NCBI GenBank assembly: GCA_017403285.1
Contig: JAFQOI010000118.1
Location: 1-54,883 of the forward strand
Direction: 5' to 3'
Length of the DNA: 54,883 bases
DNA from: a bacterium
GTDB taxonomy: Bacteria > Cyanobacteriota > Vampirovibrionia > Gastranaerophilales > Gastranaerophilaceae
Shown here: piece after piece, positions 27,415-34,193 of the stretch
Position numbering within the stretch: the first letter of the stretch is position 1
Layout: every line of letters begins with the position of its first letter
Notes under the pieces: generated by a model
Database searches by the model: none
Told to the model about the DNA's origin: nothing
The model's input: only the letters and a program-made list of their open reading frames with translations
Program-made: the position numbers and the translations under genes

Positions 27415-28377
27415 ATGAAATACAAATGTTGTGATGCATTATTACATAAGTTAGCGATAAATCCAGATAATATTAATTTTTGCTGTTCCCCATACGACAA
27501 CAAACTTCAATACTTGAACAACTATAATGGTGAACTAATCGACATTGAAGACTACAAACAAAAAAGAGAATACTATCTTGAAAAATTTAAAGCAAATGAA
27601 ATTCCAGAACCTTGTCAAAACTGTTCACACTGCCAAGAACGTGAATGGGATGAGAAAATAGGTTTTAGTTTTATATCTATCTCATCAAGAACAAAATGTA
27701 ATTGCGATTGCTATTATTGCGTACAGTCAAAAGGTGATCCAAACGTAAAACATTGGTTAAACACAAGAGAAGCGTGGGATGTTAAACCTGTAATTAAAGA
27801 ACTATATAACAACAATTTAATTAAAGAAAAATGTATTTATATCATCGGTGGTGGTGAACCCACAGTATTTCCAAAAGGTGAATTAGAATACCTCGCTTAC
27901 GTTGGTTTATTAACAAAAGCAAATATTGTTATTTTAACTAATGGTATTATTTTCAATGAAAGTATTGAAAAAATAATCGCAATTGCTGATTCAGAATTAA
28001 AAGTTTCAGTTGATGCAGGAACAAGAGAAACATTCAAAAAAATCAAAAGAGTTGATGAATTTGATACTGTATGGAAAAACCTTGCGAGATACGTTAAGGC
28101 AACAAAAAACAATCCTATTGGCAGAGTTCAAATAAAATACATAATCATTCCAGGAGTAAATGACAGTATGAAAGAAATCAAAGCATTCACAAAAAAATGT
28201 TTTGATATAGGATGTACTCACATTGAAATTGCAATCGAATACGATTGGTATGGCGAAAACAAAGATAAGCCAATTTCTAATGAATTAAGAGAAGCGATTT
28301 TATATTTCAAATCGCTTAGAGAAAAAGGTGTATTCTTTGGCGACGCTCACGACTGGTTTCAAGAACAAATAAAATAA
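27415..28377 (+). CDS. Radical SAM protein with N-terminal cysteine-cluster domain
   Basis: 320 residues, closest in layout to the enzyme at 17.4 kb. Cysteine pairs C5/C6 and C23/C24 plus C67, C70, C73 precede CNCDCYYC (C95, C99, C102). IIGGGEPTVF is the GGE SAM-binding motif; VSVDAGTRETFKKIKRVDEFD and QIKYIIIPGVNDSMKEI are nearly the same as in its paralogues, so the family is recent. TATAAT at 27377-27382 is a probable -10, and AGGAA is 10 nt before the ATG. It forms a tight pair with the next radical SAM gene (12-bp gap). The reaction is unknown; GGE-type members activate SAM for hydrogen abstraction. Confidence 0.85.
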   Translation: MKYKCCDALLHKLAINPDNINFCCSPYDNKLQYLNNYNGELIDIEDYKQKREYYLEKFKANEIPEPCQNCSHCQEREWDEKIGFSFISISSRTKCNCDCYYCVQSKGDPNVKHWLNTREAWDVKPVIKELYNNNLIKEKCIYIIGGGEPTVFPKGELEYLAYVGLLTKANIVILTNGIIFNESIEKIIAIADSELKVSVDAGTRETFKKIKRVDEFDTVWKNLARYVKATKNNPIGRVQIKYIIIPGVNDSMKEIKAFTKKCFDIGCTHIEIAIEYDWYGENKDKPISNELREAILYFKSLREKGVFFGDAHDWFQEQIK

Positions 28378-28389
28378 GGGGTTTTGTTT

Positions 28390-29421
28390 TTGAAATATTG
28401 CTCAAAACCATTTGAAGAATTTGAAATTGACGTTGACGGCAAATGTTATTGCTGTTGTAGGTGGTGGAATAATAGTTATTGCCTTGGTAATATTCTAGAA
28501 CAAAGTGTTGATGAAATTTGGAATGGAGAAGCAGCACAAGAACTTAGAAGAAGTATTCTTGAAGGTGATTATAAATATTGCAATGTAAACGAATGTTTGC
28601 CAAATCACTCGACCGAAGTTAAATACGAAAAAATAACAAATTATCCATTAGAAATAAGTTTTTGTTATGACTATTCTTGTACTGCAAAATGTGTTTTTTG
28701 TAATGACACTATTAAAATGATGTCAAAAGAAGAATGCACACAATGGGACAACATTATAGAGTCTAAACTAATTCCCCTTTTAATCAACGCAAAATTTGTG
28801 CGTCTTACAATGGTTGGAGAACTTTTTGTAAGTAATCACTCAATAAAATTGGTACAAAGAATTTCAGAAAAATATCCAAACATAAAATTTGAAATAGTAT
28901 CCAATGGGATTTTTGCGTCTGAAGAAAATATTAAAAAATTAAATATCGAAGGAAAAATTGCTTCAATAAAATTTTCTATTCCGTCATTTAGACCATCAAC
29001 ATATAAAAAATTGGTGAGAAATGGCAACTTAGAAGCAGTAAAAAAGAACCTGAAATATATTTCGAAATTGCACAAAAACAAAGCTATAGAAGATTTTCGT
29101 TTAAACTTTATAATTTCCTCTGTAAACTATAAAGAAATAATAGAATACGTAAAATATGCAGAAGAATTAGGTGCACAGGTTGATTGTTTACTTCTTGACA
29201 AAAAAGATGAATCAACAACATTTTTAAAAAACTTTGACAAATACAATGTTGCAAGCCCTAACCATTTTCAATATAACAACTTTATAGACATTTTAAATTC
29301 AGAAGAATTAAAAAAACATAAAAACATTCACATAAATCCTTGCATTTGCGAAATGAAAAAAGTTTCGTTTATTCAAAGAATGAAAATTTTTATCAAAGCA
29401 ATTTTTCTTGGGCGATTTTAG
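28390..29421 (+). CDS. Radical SAM protein with N-terminal SPASM-like domain
   Basis: 343 residues. A TTG at 28390 gives MKYCSKPF, matching the MKYC starts of the paralogues, with AAGGGG about 8 nt upstream; an alternative TTG lies at 28384. Residues 1-70 read as a textbook SPASM half (DVDGKCYCCCRW, then CLGNILEQSVDEIWNGEAAQ with the LR-x-x-I-x-x-G helix, then C-x4-C), but placed before rather than after the radical SAM core, CTAKCVFC at C97, C101, C104. The usual GGE motif is replaced by TMVGELF. It is the most divergent of the four and co-transcribed with the previous gene. The last 29 bp overlap the convergent C_GCAxxG_C_C gene. Confidence 0.82.
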   Translation: MKYCSKPFEEFEIDVDGKCYCCCRWWNNSYCLGNILEQSVDEIWNGEAAQELRRSILEGDYKYCNVNECLPNHSTEVKYEKITNYPLEISFCYDYSCTAKCVFCNDTIKMMSKEECTQWDNIIESKLIPLLINAKFVRLTMVGELFVSNHSIKLVQRISEKYPNIKFEIVSNGIFASEENIKKLNIEGKIASIKFSIPSFRPSTYKKLVRNGNLEAVKKNLKYISKLHKNKAIEDFRLNFIISSVNYKEIIEYVKYAEELGAQVDCLLLDKKDESTTFLKNFDKYNVASPNHFQYNNFIDILNSEELKKHKNIHINPCICEMKKVSFIQRMKIFIKAIFLGRF

Positions 29422-29845
29422 CCGCCATTTTTATAAAATCAGAGCAAGGGCGTGATTGATAATATTTTTCTGTACGTTGGGACGGCTTTGCAGAGTTATC
29501 CGCCACGTCATCACCTAACAGTTCTCTGCAAATTATTGTCCCAAAATGTGATTTAAATTCCGTTGCTAAATCCTGAATAAGTTGATAATGGGTTTGTTTT
29601 GTTTCATCATCATTTGGTGCCGTATACCCCTTCAAAATACCTGCAATCATAAACAATGCAGAAACGGCCCCACAAACTTCTCGCATTCTACCCATACCTC
29701 CACCAAAAGAAGATGCCAATTTTAAAACTGTGTCTTTATCAAAACCAATTTCATCACAATACGCTAAAAGTACAGACTGCGCACAATTATATCCGCACTG
29801 AAAATTTTCTGCCGCAATATCTTCTTTTGTTAGATTTTTATTCAT
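29393..29845 (-). CDS. C_GCAxxG_C_C family redox protein
   Basis: 150 residues. The start at 29845 (MNKNLTKED) overlaps the end of the NifX-like gene by 8 bp (translational coupling); a longer frame runs into that gene and is rejected. The family pattern is clear: CGYNCAQSVLLAYC, FGGGMGRMREVCGAVSAL, then C-x-E and a final C. Members are small, probably metal- or electron-binding, and often sit beside redox or metallocofactor genes; no defined biochemical role is known. The NifX-like neighbour, with its His/Cys-rich tail, fits an iron-sulphur or metal-handling pair. Confidence 0.85.
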   Translation of the reverse strand: MNKNLTKEDIAAENFQCGYNCAQSVLLAYCDEIGFDKDTVLKLASSFGGGMGRMREVCGAVSALFMIAGILKGYTAPNDDETKQTHYQLIQDLATEFKSHFGTIICRELLGDDVADNSAKPSQRTEKYYQSRPCSDFIKMAAKIAQEKLL

Positions 29846-30449
29846 GATGACAATGTCCATCATGCCCATGATGTCCGTGACATTGATGATGTTCGCCACC
29901 ACAAGTATTTTCACCATATGTTATAGAATTATTTATGAATCCTTCAACAACTTCTCTAATTGGCAATTCTGGACAACCTAAAACTACTTGAACACCATTT
30001 TGAACAAGAGCATTGATTGGTCTACCACCCATACCTCCTGCTAAAACAATGTTTGCACCTTGTGCAGAAATCCAATTTGCACTTTGACAAGAAATTCCTT
30101 CTTCTGGAATTCTTTCTTCAATACTAATAATTTCTTTTGTATCTGTATTCACTTCTACAAAAGTAAACGATTCACAATGACCAAAGTGTCCACATAATCT
30201 GCCATTTTCTGTTGGTATAACAATTTTCATAAAACCTCCTGTTTTTTGTTTATATATATTCGATTGTAATAAAATGGCACTTTCAAGCGCTTCTGTTTCA
30301 GTCATAGAATTATTAAAGGCATATTCTCGTAAAATTTTTAATACACATTCATCAATTCTTCTATTAAAAGGAACTTTTTTTAAGCAAGTTTTCTTTCTAC
30401 CAGAACAGTTGCGTTTTCCGCCCCATTTCTTTTCTTTTTTTTCAAACAT
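29838..30449 (-). CDS. RHH-like domain fused to NifX/NifB-type protein, with internal start
   Basis: 203 residues read from 30449 (AAGGA 7 nt upstream). Residues 1-73 are basic with a KKVPFNRRIDECVLKILREY helix and TETEALESAILLQS, resembling a short ribbon-helix-helix DNA-binding protein. Residue 74 is a Met preceded by a perfect AGGAGG (30235-30240) 4 nt away, so a separate 130-residue protein (MKIVIPTENG..., 29838-30230) is probably also made in the same frame. That part is a dinitrogenase iron-molybdenum cofactor biosynthesis-family domain (CGHFGHCESF, then GGMGGRPINAL). It ends in a His/Cys-rich tail (HHQCHGHHGHDGHCHHE) that likely binds metal. There are no nif structural genes nearby, so the role is generic Fe-S or metal handling. 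Confidence 0.83.
   Translation of the reverse strand: MFEKKEKKWGGKRNCSGRKKTCLKKVPFNRRIDECVLKILREYAFNNSMTETEALESAILLQSNIYKQKTGGFMKIVIPTENGRLCGHFGHCESFTFVEVNTDTKEIISIEERIPEEGISCQSANWISAQGANIVLAGGMGGRPINALVQNGVQVVLGCPELPIREVVEGFINNSITYGENTCGGEHHQCHGHHGHDGHCHHE
30235..30240 (-). promoter_or_regulatory. Internal ribosome-binding site for NifX-like protein
   Basis: AGGAGG on the minus strand lies inside the coding frame (codons for Thr-Gly-Gly) and 4 nt before the ATG at 30230. It is one of the strongest Shine-Dalgarno sequences in the window, so initiation here should be efficient. Confidence 0.7.
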
Positions 30450-30522
30450 ATCTCGTCCTTACTATAAGATTTTACCCCATTTATTTTGATTTTGTCAATA
30501 CATAATCAAGTTAAAATAAAAA

Positions 30523-30554
30523 AATAATACCGTCGACTTTTCAACGGTATTATT
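30523..30554 (-). terminator. Terminator of the ADP-ribosyltransferase-like gene
   Basis: An 11-bp perfect stem (AATAATACCGT at 30523-30533 with ACGGTATTATT at 30544-30554); on the minus strand it is followed by a T-rich run. Confidence 0.8.
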
Positions 30555-30568
30555 AAAAAATAAGATTA

Positions 30569-31372
30569 TTAATTATGTCTTATATTTGAAATCGAATTTG
30601 GATTATACACTGCGAAACAAGTTTCAAATCTACCAGAAGCGCCATAAGCCATATCAATTCCTAAATCATTAACAAGGTATTGTCTAGCATATTCATTTAA
30701 GATTTTCGAACAAAATTCATACGCAGCAGTATTTACAGCATATCCAGCATTATTTATTCCAATAAAATCTTTAATTGCGCTAATAACTCCAGCATCTGTG
30801 ATTTTTTCGAAATAAGCGGCTTCAACATTTGCGCATTTCCCTTTGCAATCTGCCCTTAAAACACTACTTGAATATTCACGAGCACCACCTTCGGAACCAG
30901 AAAAATAGAACCCTGGTCCAAGTTTTGTTCTGGAAATTTTATCTGGGTCAAATCCTGTTCTTATTATTTCATCACCAATTTCTTTCCAAGCGGTAGCATG
31001 ATACAAATAAGAATCAAAATCATTAACTTCTTTAATAGACGCATTAATTGCTTCTTTTATAGTCATTGGAACCTTAACACCAGGAGTACTGGTTTCAATT
31101 TCAAATTTTTGATTATCTAAAAAGTCAACAATTCTTTTATCAATATTTTTATCAGCATCAAAAATAATATTTTTTAGCTTGGATTTATAATCCGCAATTA
31201 ATTCTTCTTTTTTCTTAGTAGGATAATTCCAGTTATCGCAATCCGCATACAATTGAGGATTAGGCAACTCATTTTCAACGCCCATTGTTTTCTTTTTACC
31301 TGCCGACATTGACGAACCTTTAAATGGCATCATAGAAGAATAAATACCAAGATTGTAAGAAGAAATATTCAT
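30569..31372 (-). CDS. Tagged ADP-ribosyltransferase-like protein
   Basis: 267 residues. The N-terminus MNISSYNLGI leads to MPFKG at 15-19, a variant of the shared tag. Residues 122-172 read like a PARP/diphtheria-type ADP-ribosyltransferase core: SYLYHATAWKEIGDEI (His of the H-Y-x motif at 125, followed by a Thr), then LGPGFYFSGSEGGAREYSSS, where the first Tyr (156) fits the second motif residue and the Ala...Tyr helix follows as in PARP proteins. A catalytic Glu on the last strand was not assigned, so the protein may modify nucleic acid or protein, or be inactive. There is no Sec signal. It is monocistronic with its own terminator. The assignment is by eye. Confidence 0.65.
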   Translation of the reverse strand: MNISSYNLGIYSSMMPFKGSSMSAGKKKTMGVENELPNPQLYADCDNWNYPTKKKEELIADYKSKLKNIIFDADKNIDKRIVDFLDNQKFEIETSTPGVKVPMTIKEAINASIKEVNDFDSYLYHATAWKEIGDEIIRTGFDPDKISRTKLGPGFYFSGSEGGAREYSSSVLRADCKGKCANVEAAYFEKITDAGVISAIKDFIGINNAGYAVNTAAYEFCSKILNEYARQYLVNDLGIDMAYGASGRFETCFAVYNPNSISNIRHN

Positions 31373-31798
31373 ATTTTTATCCTAAATTAGTGAGACCTAA
31401 GATAGTAAAACACCTAAATAAAATTAATTGCCTATATGTAAACTATCTTTTACTTGCCCAAAATTTTCACACTACCCGTACAAACCAAAACGGACAATAA
31501 AATACATTTATACTCGACTCCACCCTACGTAAAATCCGCCGAACTAAAACTACAAAACTCCGTTTTGTGGGAGTTCTCACACTTTCTCAATATAAATAAA
31601 AAAGGTAATGAATTAATCATTACCTTTTTATTTATGGTGGAGCTTCACATACGGCTTGAAACTCTCCGTTTCTCAAATCCATATACAGCATATATTTGAA
31701 CCCACCTCAAAACCTGCAGTTTTTTTAAAGACTATTTGAAAAATTTTTTAGAGAAAAAATGTTATTTTTTTTTGTTGGGTTAAAACAAAACTTACAAA
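31373..31798. other. Gene-free stretch holding repeat copies
   Basis: No convincing gene lies here. Bases 31373-31506 are the upstream region of the ADP-ribosyltransferase-like gene; 31507-31640 is the first copy of the 134-bp repeat; 31641-31706 is unique sequence bounded by GGTGG and CCACC; 31707-31800 is one copy of a second, diverged repeat. The short open frames seen across it come from the repeat and lack ribosome-binding sites. Confidence 0.6.
31507..31640. repeat. 134-bp direct repeat, copy 1
   Basis: Identical to 33943-34076 except for one base (31562 G versus 33998 A). It contains a perfect 13-bp hairpin (31599-31611 with 31617-31629, AAAAAGGTAATGA arm) usable as a bidirectional terminator, and a second small hairpin around AACTCC/GGAGTT. 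It carries no gene. The near identity implies recent duplication or gene conversion; the 2.3 kb between the copies holds the toxin-antitoxin pair and three small membrane or secreted proteins. Confidence 0.95.
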
Positions 31799-31800
31799 CT
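31707..31800. repeat. Diverged ~94-bp direct repeat, copy A
   Basis: Aligns without large gaps to 32584-32676 (same first 12 bases TCAAAACCTGCA, shared TATTTGAAAAATTTT and TGTTGGGTT blocks; roughly three quarters identical by eye). The two copies bracket the higB-higA pair almost exactly. Confidence 0.75.
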
Positions 31801-32134
31801 ACGCTTTTTGAGCAGAAATTTGCAAATTATATCCCAATCCCGCAAAAATTTTATGCAAGATTTCTATGCTTGGAATCATTTTGCGTGAAAATATTTTATA
31901 TAATGTTATTCTATGAATTCCAATCACTTGAGCAAATTCACAAATAGTATATTGGGCTTCAATTAATGGCTTTAGATTATAGATTAAATCATTAACATCT
32001 TTTGTTTCTGAATAATCTTCTAACAAACTATCAAGCCACATTTGAGCATATTCTTCATCATTTTTTAATTGTTCTTTTAAATTTTCACTATGCTTTGGAA
32101 AATTTTCTAATAATATTTTTTCTTTTCTATTCAT
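31799..32134 (-). CDS. higA: HigA-type antitoxin (XRE helix-turn-helix)
   Basis: 111 residues from the ATG at 32134 (an in-frame GTG at 32146 is possible; neither has a strong ribosome-binding site). The C-terminal half holds a helix-turn-helix, YTICEFAQVIGIHRITLYKIF, followed by PSIEILHKIFAGLGYNLQI, as in the addiction-module antidote family paired with RelE/HigB toxins. The N-terminal half is acidic and would wrap the toxin. It lies 27 bp after the toxin gene, in the toxin-first order usual for this family. It should repress its own promoter together with the toxin. Confidence 0.85.
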   Translation of the reverse strand: MNRKEKILLENFPKHSENLKEQLKNDEEYAQMWLDSLLEDYSETKDVNDLIYNLKPLIEAQYTICEFAQVIGIHRITLYKIFSRKMIPSIEILHKIFAGLGYNLQISAQKA

Positions 32135-32161
32135 AGGCAATCTCACTTTTTTTTAAAAAGG

Positions 32162-32473
32162 CTAAAATCTTGAATTATATTCATTTAGGTATTTTGTCGC
32201 AATTTCAATATCCTTACTTTGTTTAGATTTATTCCCACCGGTAAATAATAAAACTATTGTATTTTCTACTTCTGTGTAATAAATCCTTAAACCATTGTCA
32301 AACTTTAATTCATATAATTCTTCTGAAAGTCGTTTACTATTACCATACAAACCTCGTTCAACTTTTGATAAACGTTTATCGACTATAAGTTTTAAACTTT
32401 TATCAAGTGAACTATACCATTCCAAATATGGTACTTTGTTTTCAAGGGTTTTGTAATATATAATTTCTTTCAT
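32162..32473 (-). CDS. higB: RelE/HigB-type toxin (addiction module killer protein)
   Basis: 103 residues, normal length for the family. The core LYELKFDNGLRIYYTEVENTIVLLFTGGNKSKQSKDIEIATKYLNEY matches the phage-derived Gp49-like/HigB killer family (the usual form is 'G.RIYF....ivlLl.GGdKs.Q..DI..A'). Such toxins are ribosome-dependent mRNA interferases or gyrase poisons; this subgroup is expected to cleave mRNA. Basic residues Lys/Arg in KSKQSKD and RIYY are the likely active-site set. It is partnered with the HTH antitoxin directly downstream. Confidence 0.88.
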   Translation of the reverse strand: MKEIIYYKTLENKVPYLEWYSSLDKSLKLIVDKRLSKVERGLYGNSKRLSEELYELKFDNGLRIYYTEVENTIVLLFTGGNKSKQSKDIEIATKYLNEYNSRF

Positions 32474-32583
32474 AATATTATTGTAGCATATAGGCTACAC
32501 ATATTCAATGGTGACAAATAAAACTCTTCATCTAGTTTTACAAAAGCCTTAAGTTTTAACCAGAACAAACATACAAAAAAAGT

Positions 32584-32676
32584 TCAAAACCTGCAATTTT
32601 TTGAAGAGTATTTGAAAAATTTTGCGCATAAAAAATACAGTTTCTTGCTGTTGGGTTTAAACCCAACCTACAGACT
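32584..32676. repeat. Diverged ~93-bp direct repeat, copy B
   Basis: Partner of 31707-31800. This copy ends in a perfect 18-bp palindrome GTTGGGTTTAAACCCAAC, which in copy A has decayed on its right half. It lies between the toxin promoter and the end of the small secreted protein gene. Confidence 0.75.
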
Positions 32677-32699
32677 TTGATTAAAACAAAACCCAATTA

Positions 32700-33062
32700 T
32701 TAAATACGAGAATTCTCAATAGAAACCTTTCTTACAGTTTTTCTTGTATCATTTTTTGCCCAATACTGGTATGTTCCTTTTTCAACAAGACATTGTTTTC
32801 TATTCAATTTAACAATTTGTTCATCTACATAATTGTCATTATCTGTAAGAAAAACCAACTGTCCATTGAAAATACAATCAGTTTTCACACTATAATCATG
32901 CCAATTAACAATAGGGCAAACATACGCTAGCACTCCTCTTTCAAGAACTTGAGCAACCAAAAATTTTCGTCCTCTTATACACTCTGGATTTTTCTCTGCA
33001 AATGCAACATCAAAAAAACCAAAAACTAAGAAGAATAATAAAATCATAGGTATTTTTTTCAT
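32700..33062 (-). CDS. Small secreted hypothetical protein with four cysteines
   Basis: 120 residues with a Sec signal peptide (MKKIPMILLFFLVFGFFDVAFA, cleavage about residue 22). The mature part has four cysteines (EC-IRGRK, YVCPIV, TDCIFN, KQCLVE) that could form two disulphides, and a beta-rich pattern. Not recognised. It is divergent from the next two small genes and inside the repeat-bounded patch, so it may be accessory cargo. Confidence 0.65.
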   Translation of the reverse strand: MKKIPMILLFFLVFGFFDVAFAEKNPECIRGRKFLVAQVLERGVLAYVCPIVNWHDYSVKTDCIFNGQLVFLTDNDNYVDEQIVKLNRKQCLVEKGTYQYWAKNDTRKTVRKVSIENSRI

Positions 33063-33130
33063 ACATATTCTCCACTAGATTCTTACTCTATTATGATATA
33101 AAATAAATTTAAGAAATAAAAGGAGTTTTT

Positions 33131-33412
33131 ATGAAAAAGATTTTCATTATTGGATTTTTCCTAGTATGTTCTTTTCTCTTAGGATACATATTGAACTCAA
33201 ATAATGATAATTATGAAAGATACAAAATTTATATGCATCCCAATATTAGAGCAGACCAATATTTACTTGATACAAAAACAGGTATAGTATGGCAACTGGT
33301 ACAAGATGAAAAGAAACAAAACATGTGGGAGCCAATGTTAAAATTTCCAGCTAACGAACTTGGAATAGAAAACTGGGCAAACGAATATTTAAATAAAAAA
33401 GAGAAAAAGTAA
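33131..33412 (+). CDS. Small membrane-anchored hypothetical protein
   Basis: 93 residues: a single N-terminal signal-anchor (IFIIGFFLVCSFLLGYIL) followed by a soluble domain with a beta-hairpin pattern YLLDTKTGIVWQLVQDE, like short lipoprotein-type or phage-surface proteins that show 'DTxTGxvW' repeats. AAAGGAG lies 5-6 nt before the ATG. Its TAA is immediately followed by the ATG of the next gene, so the two are one operon. Confidence 0.65.
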   Translation: MKKIFIIGFFLVCSFLLGYILNSNNDNYERYKIYMHPNIRADQYLLDTKTGIVWQLVQDEKKQNMWEPMLKFPANELGIENWANEYLNKKEKK

Positions 33413-33772
33413 ATGGACGAATATATTATTAATGCTCTTTTATTTATTATAGCAATACTAATAATTTTATTCGTAATTTATATTTACTTTCTTCCTACAA
33501 ATATTGCATATTCGAAAAATCATGAAAACAAGGTAGCAATATTAGTACTAAATATTCTTTTGGGTTATACAGGTATTGCGTGGTTAATATTATTCTTTTG
33601 GGCTTGTTCTTCAACAAATAACTACATAGAAATTGAAAAAACACCAACAATAGCAAAAGAAATAGAAGAATTAGCAGATTTGAAGAAAAAAGGAATAATT
33701 ACAGAAGAAGAATTTGAGAACAAAAAAGCTCAACTTCTGAATAGTGATGCAAACACTAAGGAAGCAGAGTAA
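33413..33772 (+). CDS. Superinfection-immunity-like membrane protein with SHOCT domain
   Basis: 119 residues. Two hydrophobic helices (7-28 and 41-64) enclose FLPTNIAYSKNHENKVAILVLNILLGYTGIAWLI, the pattern of the phage superinfection-immunity family (T4 Imm-like: 'YFLPtiiA..r.H.n...i..lNl.lGwTgigWi'). Residues 82-110 form a SHOCT domain (EIEELADLKKKGIITEEEFENKK), a short C-terminal oligomerisation domain. Family members block DNA entry of related phages, but many bacterial homologues are uncharacterised. It is coupled to the preceding membrane protein gene and followed by a terminator at 33801. Confidence 0.82.
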   Translation: MDEYIINALLFIIAILIILFVIYIYFLPTNIAYSKNHENKVAILVLNILLGYTGIAWLILFFWACSSTNNYIEIEKTPTIAKEIEELADLKKKGIITEEEFENKKAQLLNSDANTKEAE

Positions 33773-33800
33773 AAAGTGGTTCAAAGCAAGTTATTGCAAA

Positions 33801-33832
33801 CAAAAAAGACGAATTCCAAAATCCGTCTTTTT
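33801..33832 (+). terminator. Terminator of the two-gene membrane-protein operon
   Basis: A 10-bp stem (AAAAAAGACG with CGTCTTTTTT) around a 12-nt loop with the descending T run, 28 bp after the immunity-like gene. Confidence 0.75.
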
Positions 33833-33835
33833 TGA

Positions 33836-33856
33836 TATGGTGGGCGTGAAGAGACT
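33836..33856. repeat. Duplicate of the tRNA-Leu 3' end (att-like)
   Basis: 21 bases identical to 34069-34089. Fifteen of them (33842-33856) match the 3' end of tRNA-Leu: the acceptor strand plus part of the T arm. Duplicated tRNA 3' ends are the usual trace of tyrosine-recombinase integration, but no integrase is present here. Confidence 0.6.
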
Positions 33857-33942
33857 GTCTTGGATTTTACTTTCTCTCGGGCAAGTCGTTCATTTCGCAT
33901 TCGCTGTCATTCACTATGCCCTCCCTTATTCGGGTTCGCTCG

Positions 33943-34076
33943 TTTATACTCGACTCCACCCTACGTAAAATCCGCCGAACTAAAACTACAAAACTCCATT
34001 TTGTGGGAGTTCTCACACTTTCTCAATATAAATAAAAAAGGTAATGAATTAATCATTACCTTTTTATTTATGGTGG
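33943..34076. repeat. 134-bp direct repeat, copy 2
   Basis: Second copy of the repeat at 31507-31640, differing by one base. Its last two bases run into the acceptor stem of tRNA-Leu, so this is probably the native position and copy 1 the derived one. It includes a hairpin (34035-34065) that can terminate tRNA-Leu transcription on the minus strand. Confidence 0.95.
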
Positions 34077-34154
34077 GCGTGAAGAGACTCGAACTCCCAT
34101 GCCGAAGGCGCTTGATCCTAAGTCAAGTGCGTCTACCAATTTCGCCACACGCCC
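34075..34154 (-). tRNA. tRNA-Leu (anticodon TAG)
   Basis: 80 nt; acceptor arms GGGCGTG and CACGCCC pair perfectly. The anticodon stem CTTGA/TCAAG encloses CTTAGGA, giving anticodon TAG (Leu, CUA). A long variable arm (CGCCTTCGGCATG) is typical of class II tRNAs. CCA is not encoded. The 3' end is partly duplicated 230 bp away. Confidence 0.92.
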
Positions 34155-34193
34155 ATATTTTTAATCTATCATATAAAAAACAAAAATCAATAT

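Larger units (their letters stand above)
33773..34074. other. Gene-free stretch between the immunity-like gene and tRNA-Leu
   Basis: It holds a terminator (33801-33832), a 21-bp duplicate of the tRNA-Leu 3' end region (33836-33856), about 86 bp of relatively GC-rich unique sequence (33857-33942) of unknown nature, and the second 134-bp repeat. Open frames here are spurious and run into the tRNA. Confidence 0.6.

Noticed and set aside
31454-31699. Open frame across repeat copy 1 sharing protein sequence with one at 33860-34369
   Set aside because: Both are translations of the 134-bp repeat; the second runs through the antisense of tRNA-Leu. No ribosome-binding sites; non-coding.
31636-31706. 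tRNA-like element bounded by GGTGG and CCACC after repeat copy 1
   Set aside because: No cloverleaf with D, anticodon and T arms can be drawn; the T-loop consensus is absent.
32641-32676. Palindrome GTTGGGTTTAAACCCAAC as an integron attC site
   Set aside because: It contains GTTRRRY- and RYYYAAC-like ends, but in the reverse of attC order, with no cassette array and no integrase.
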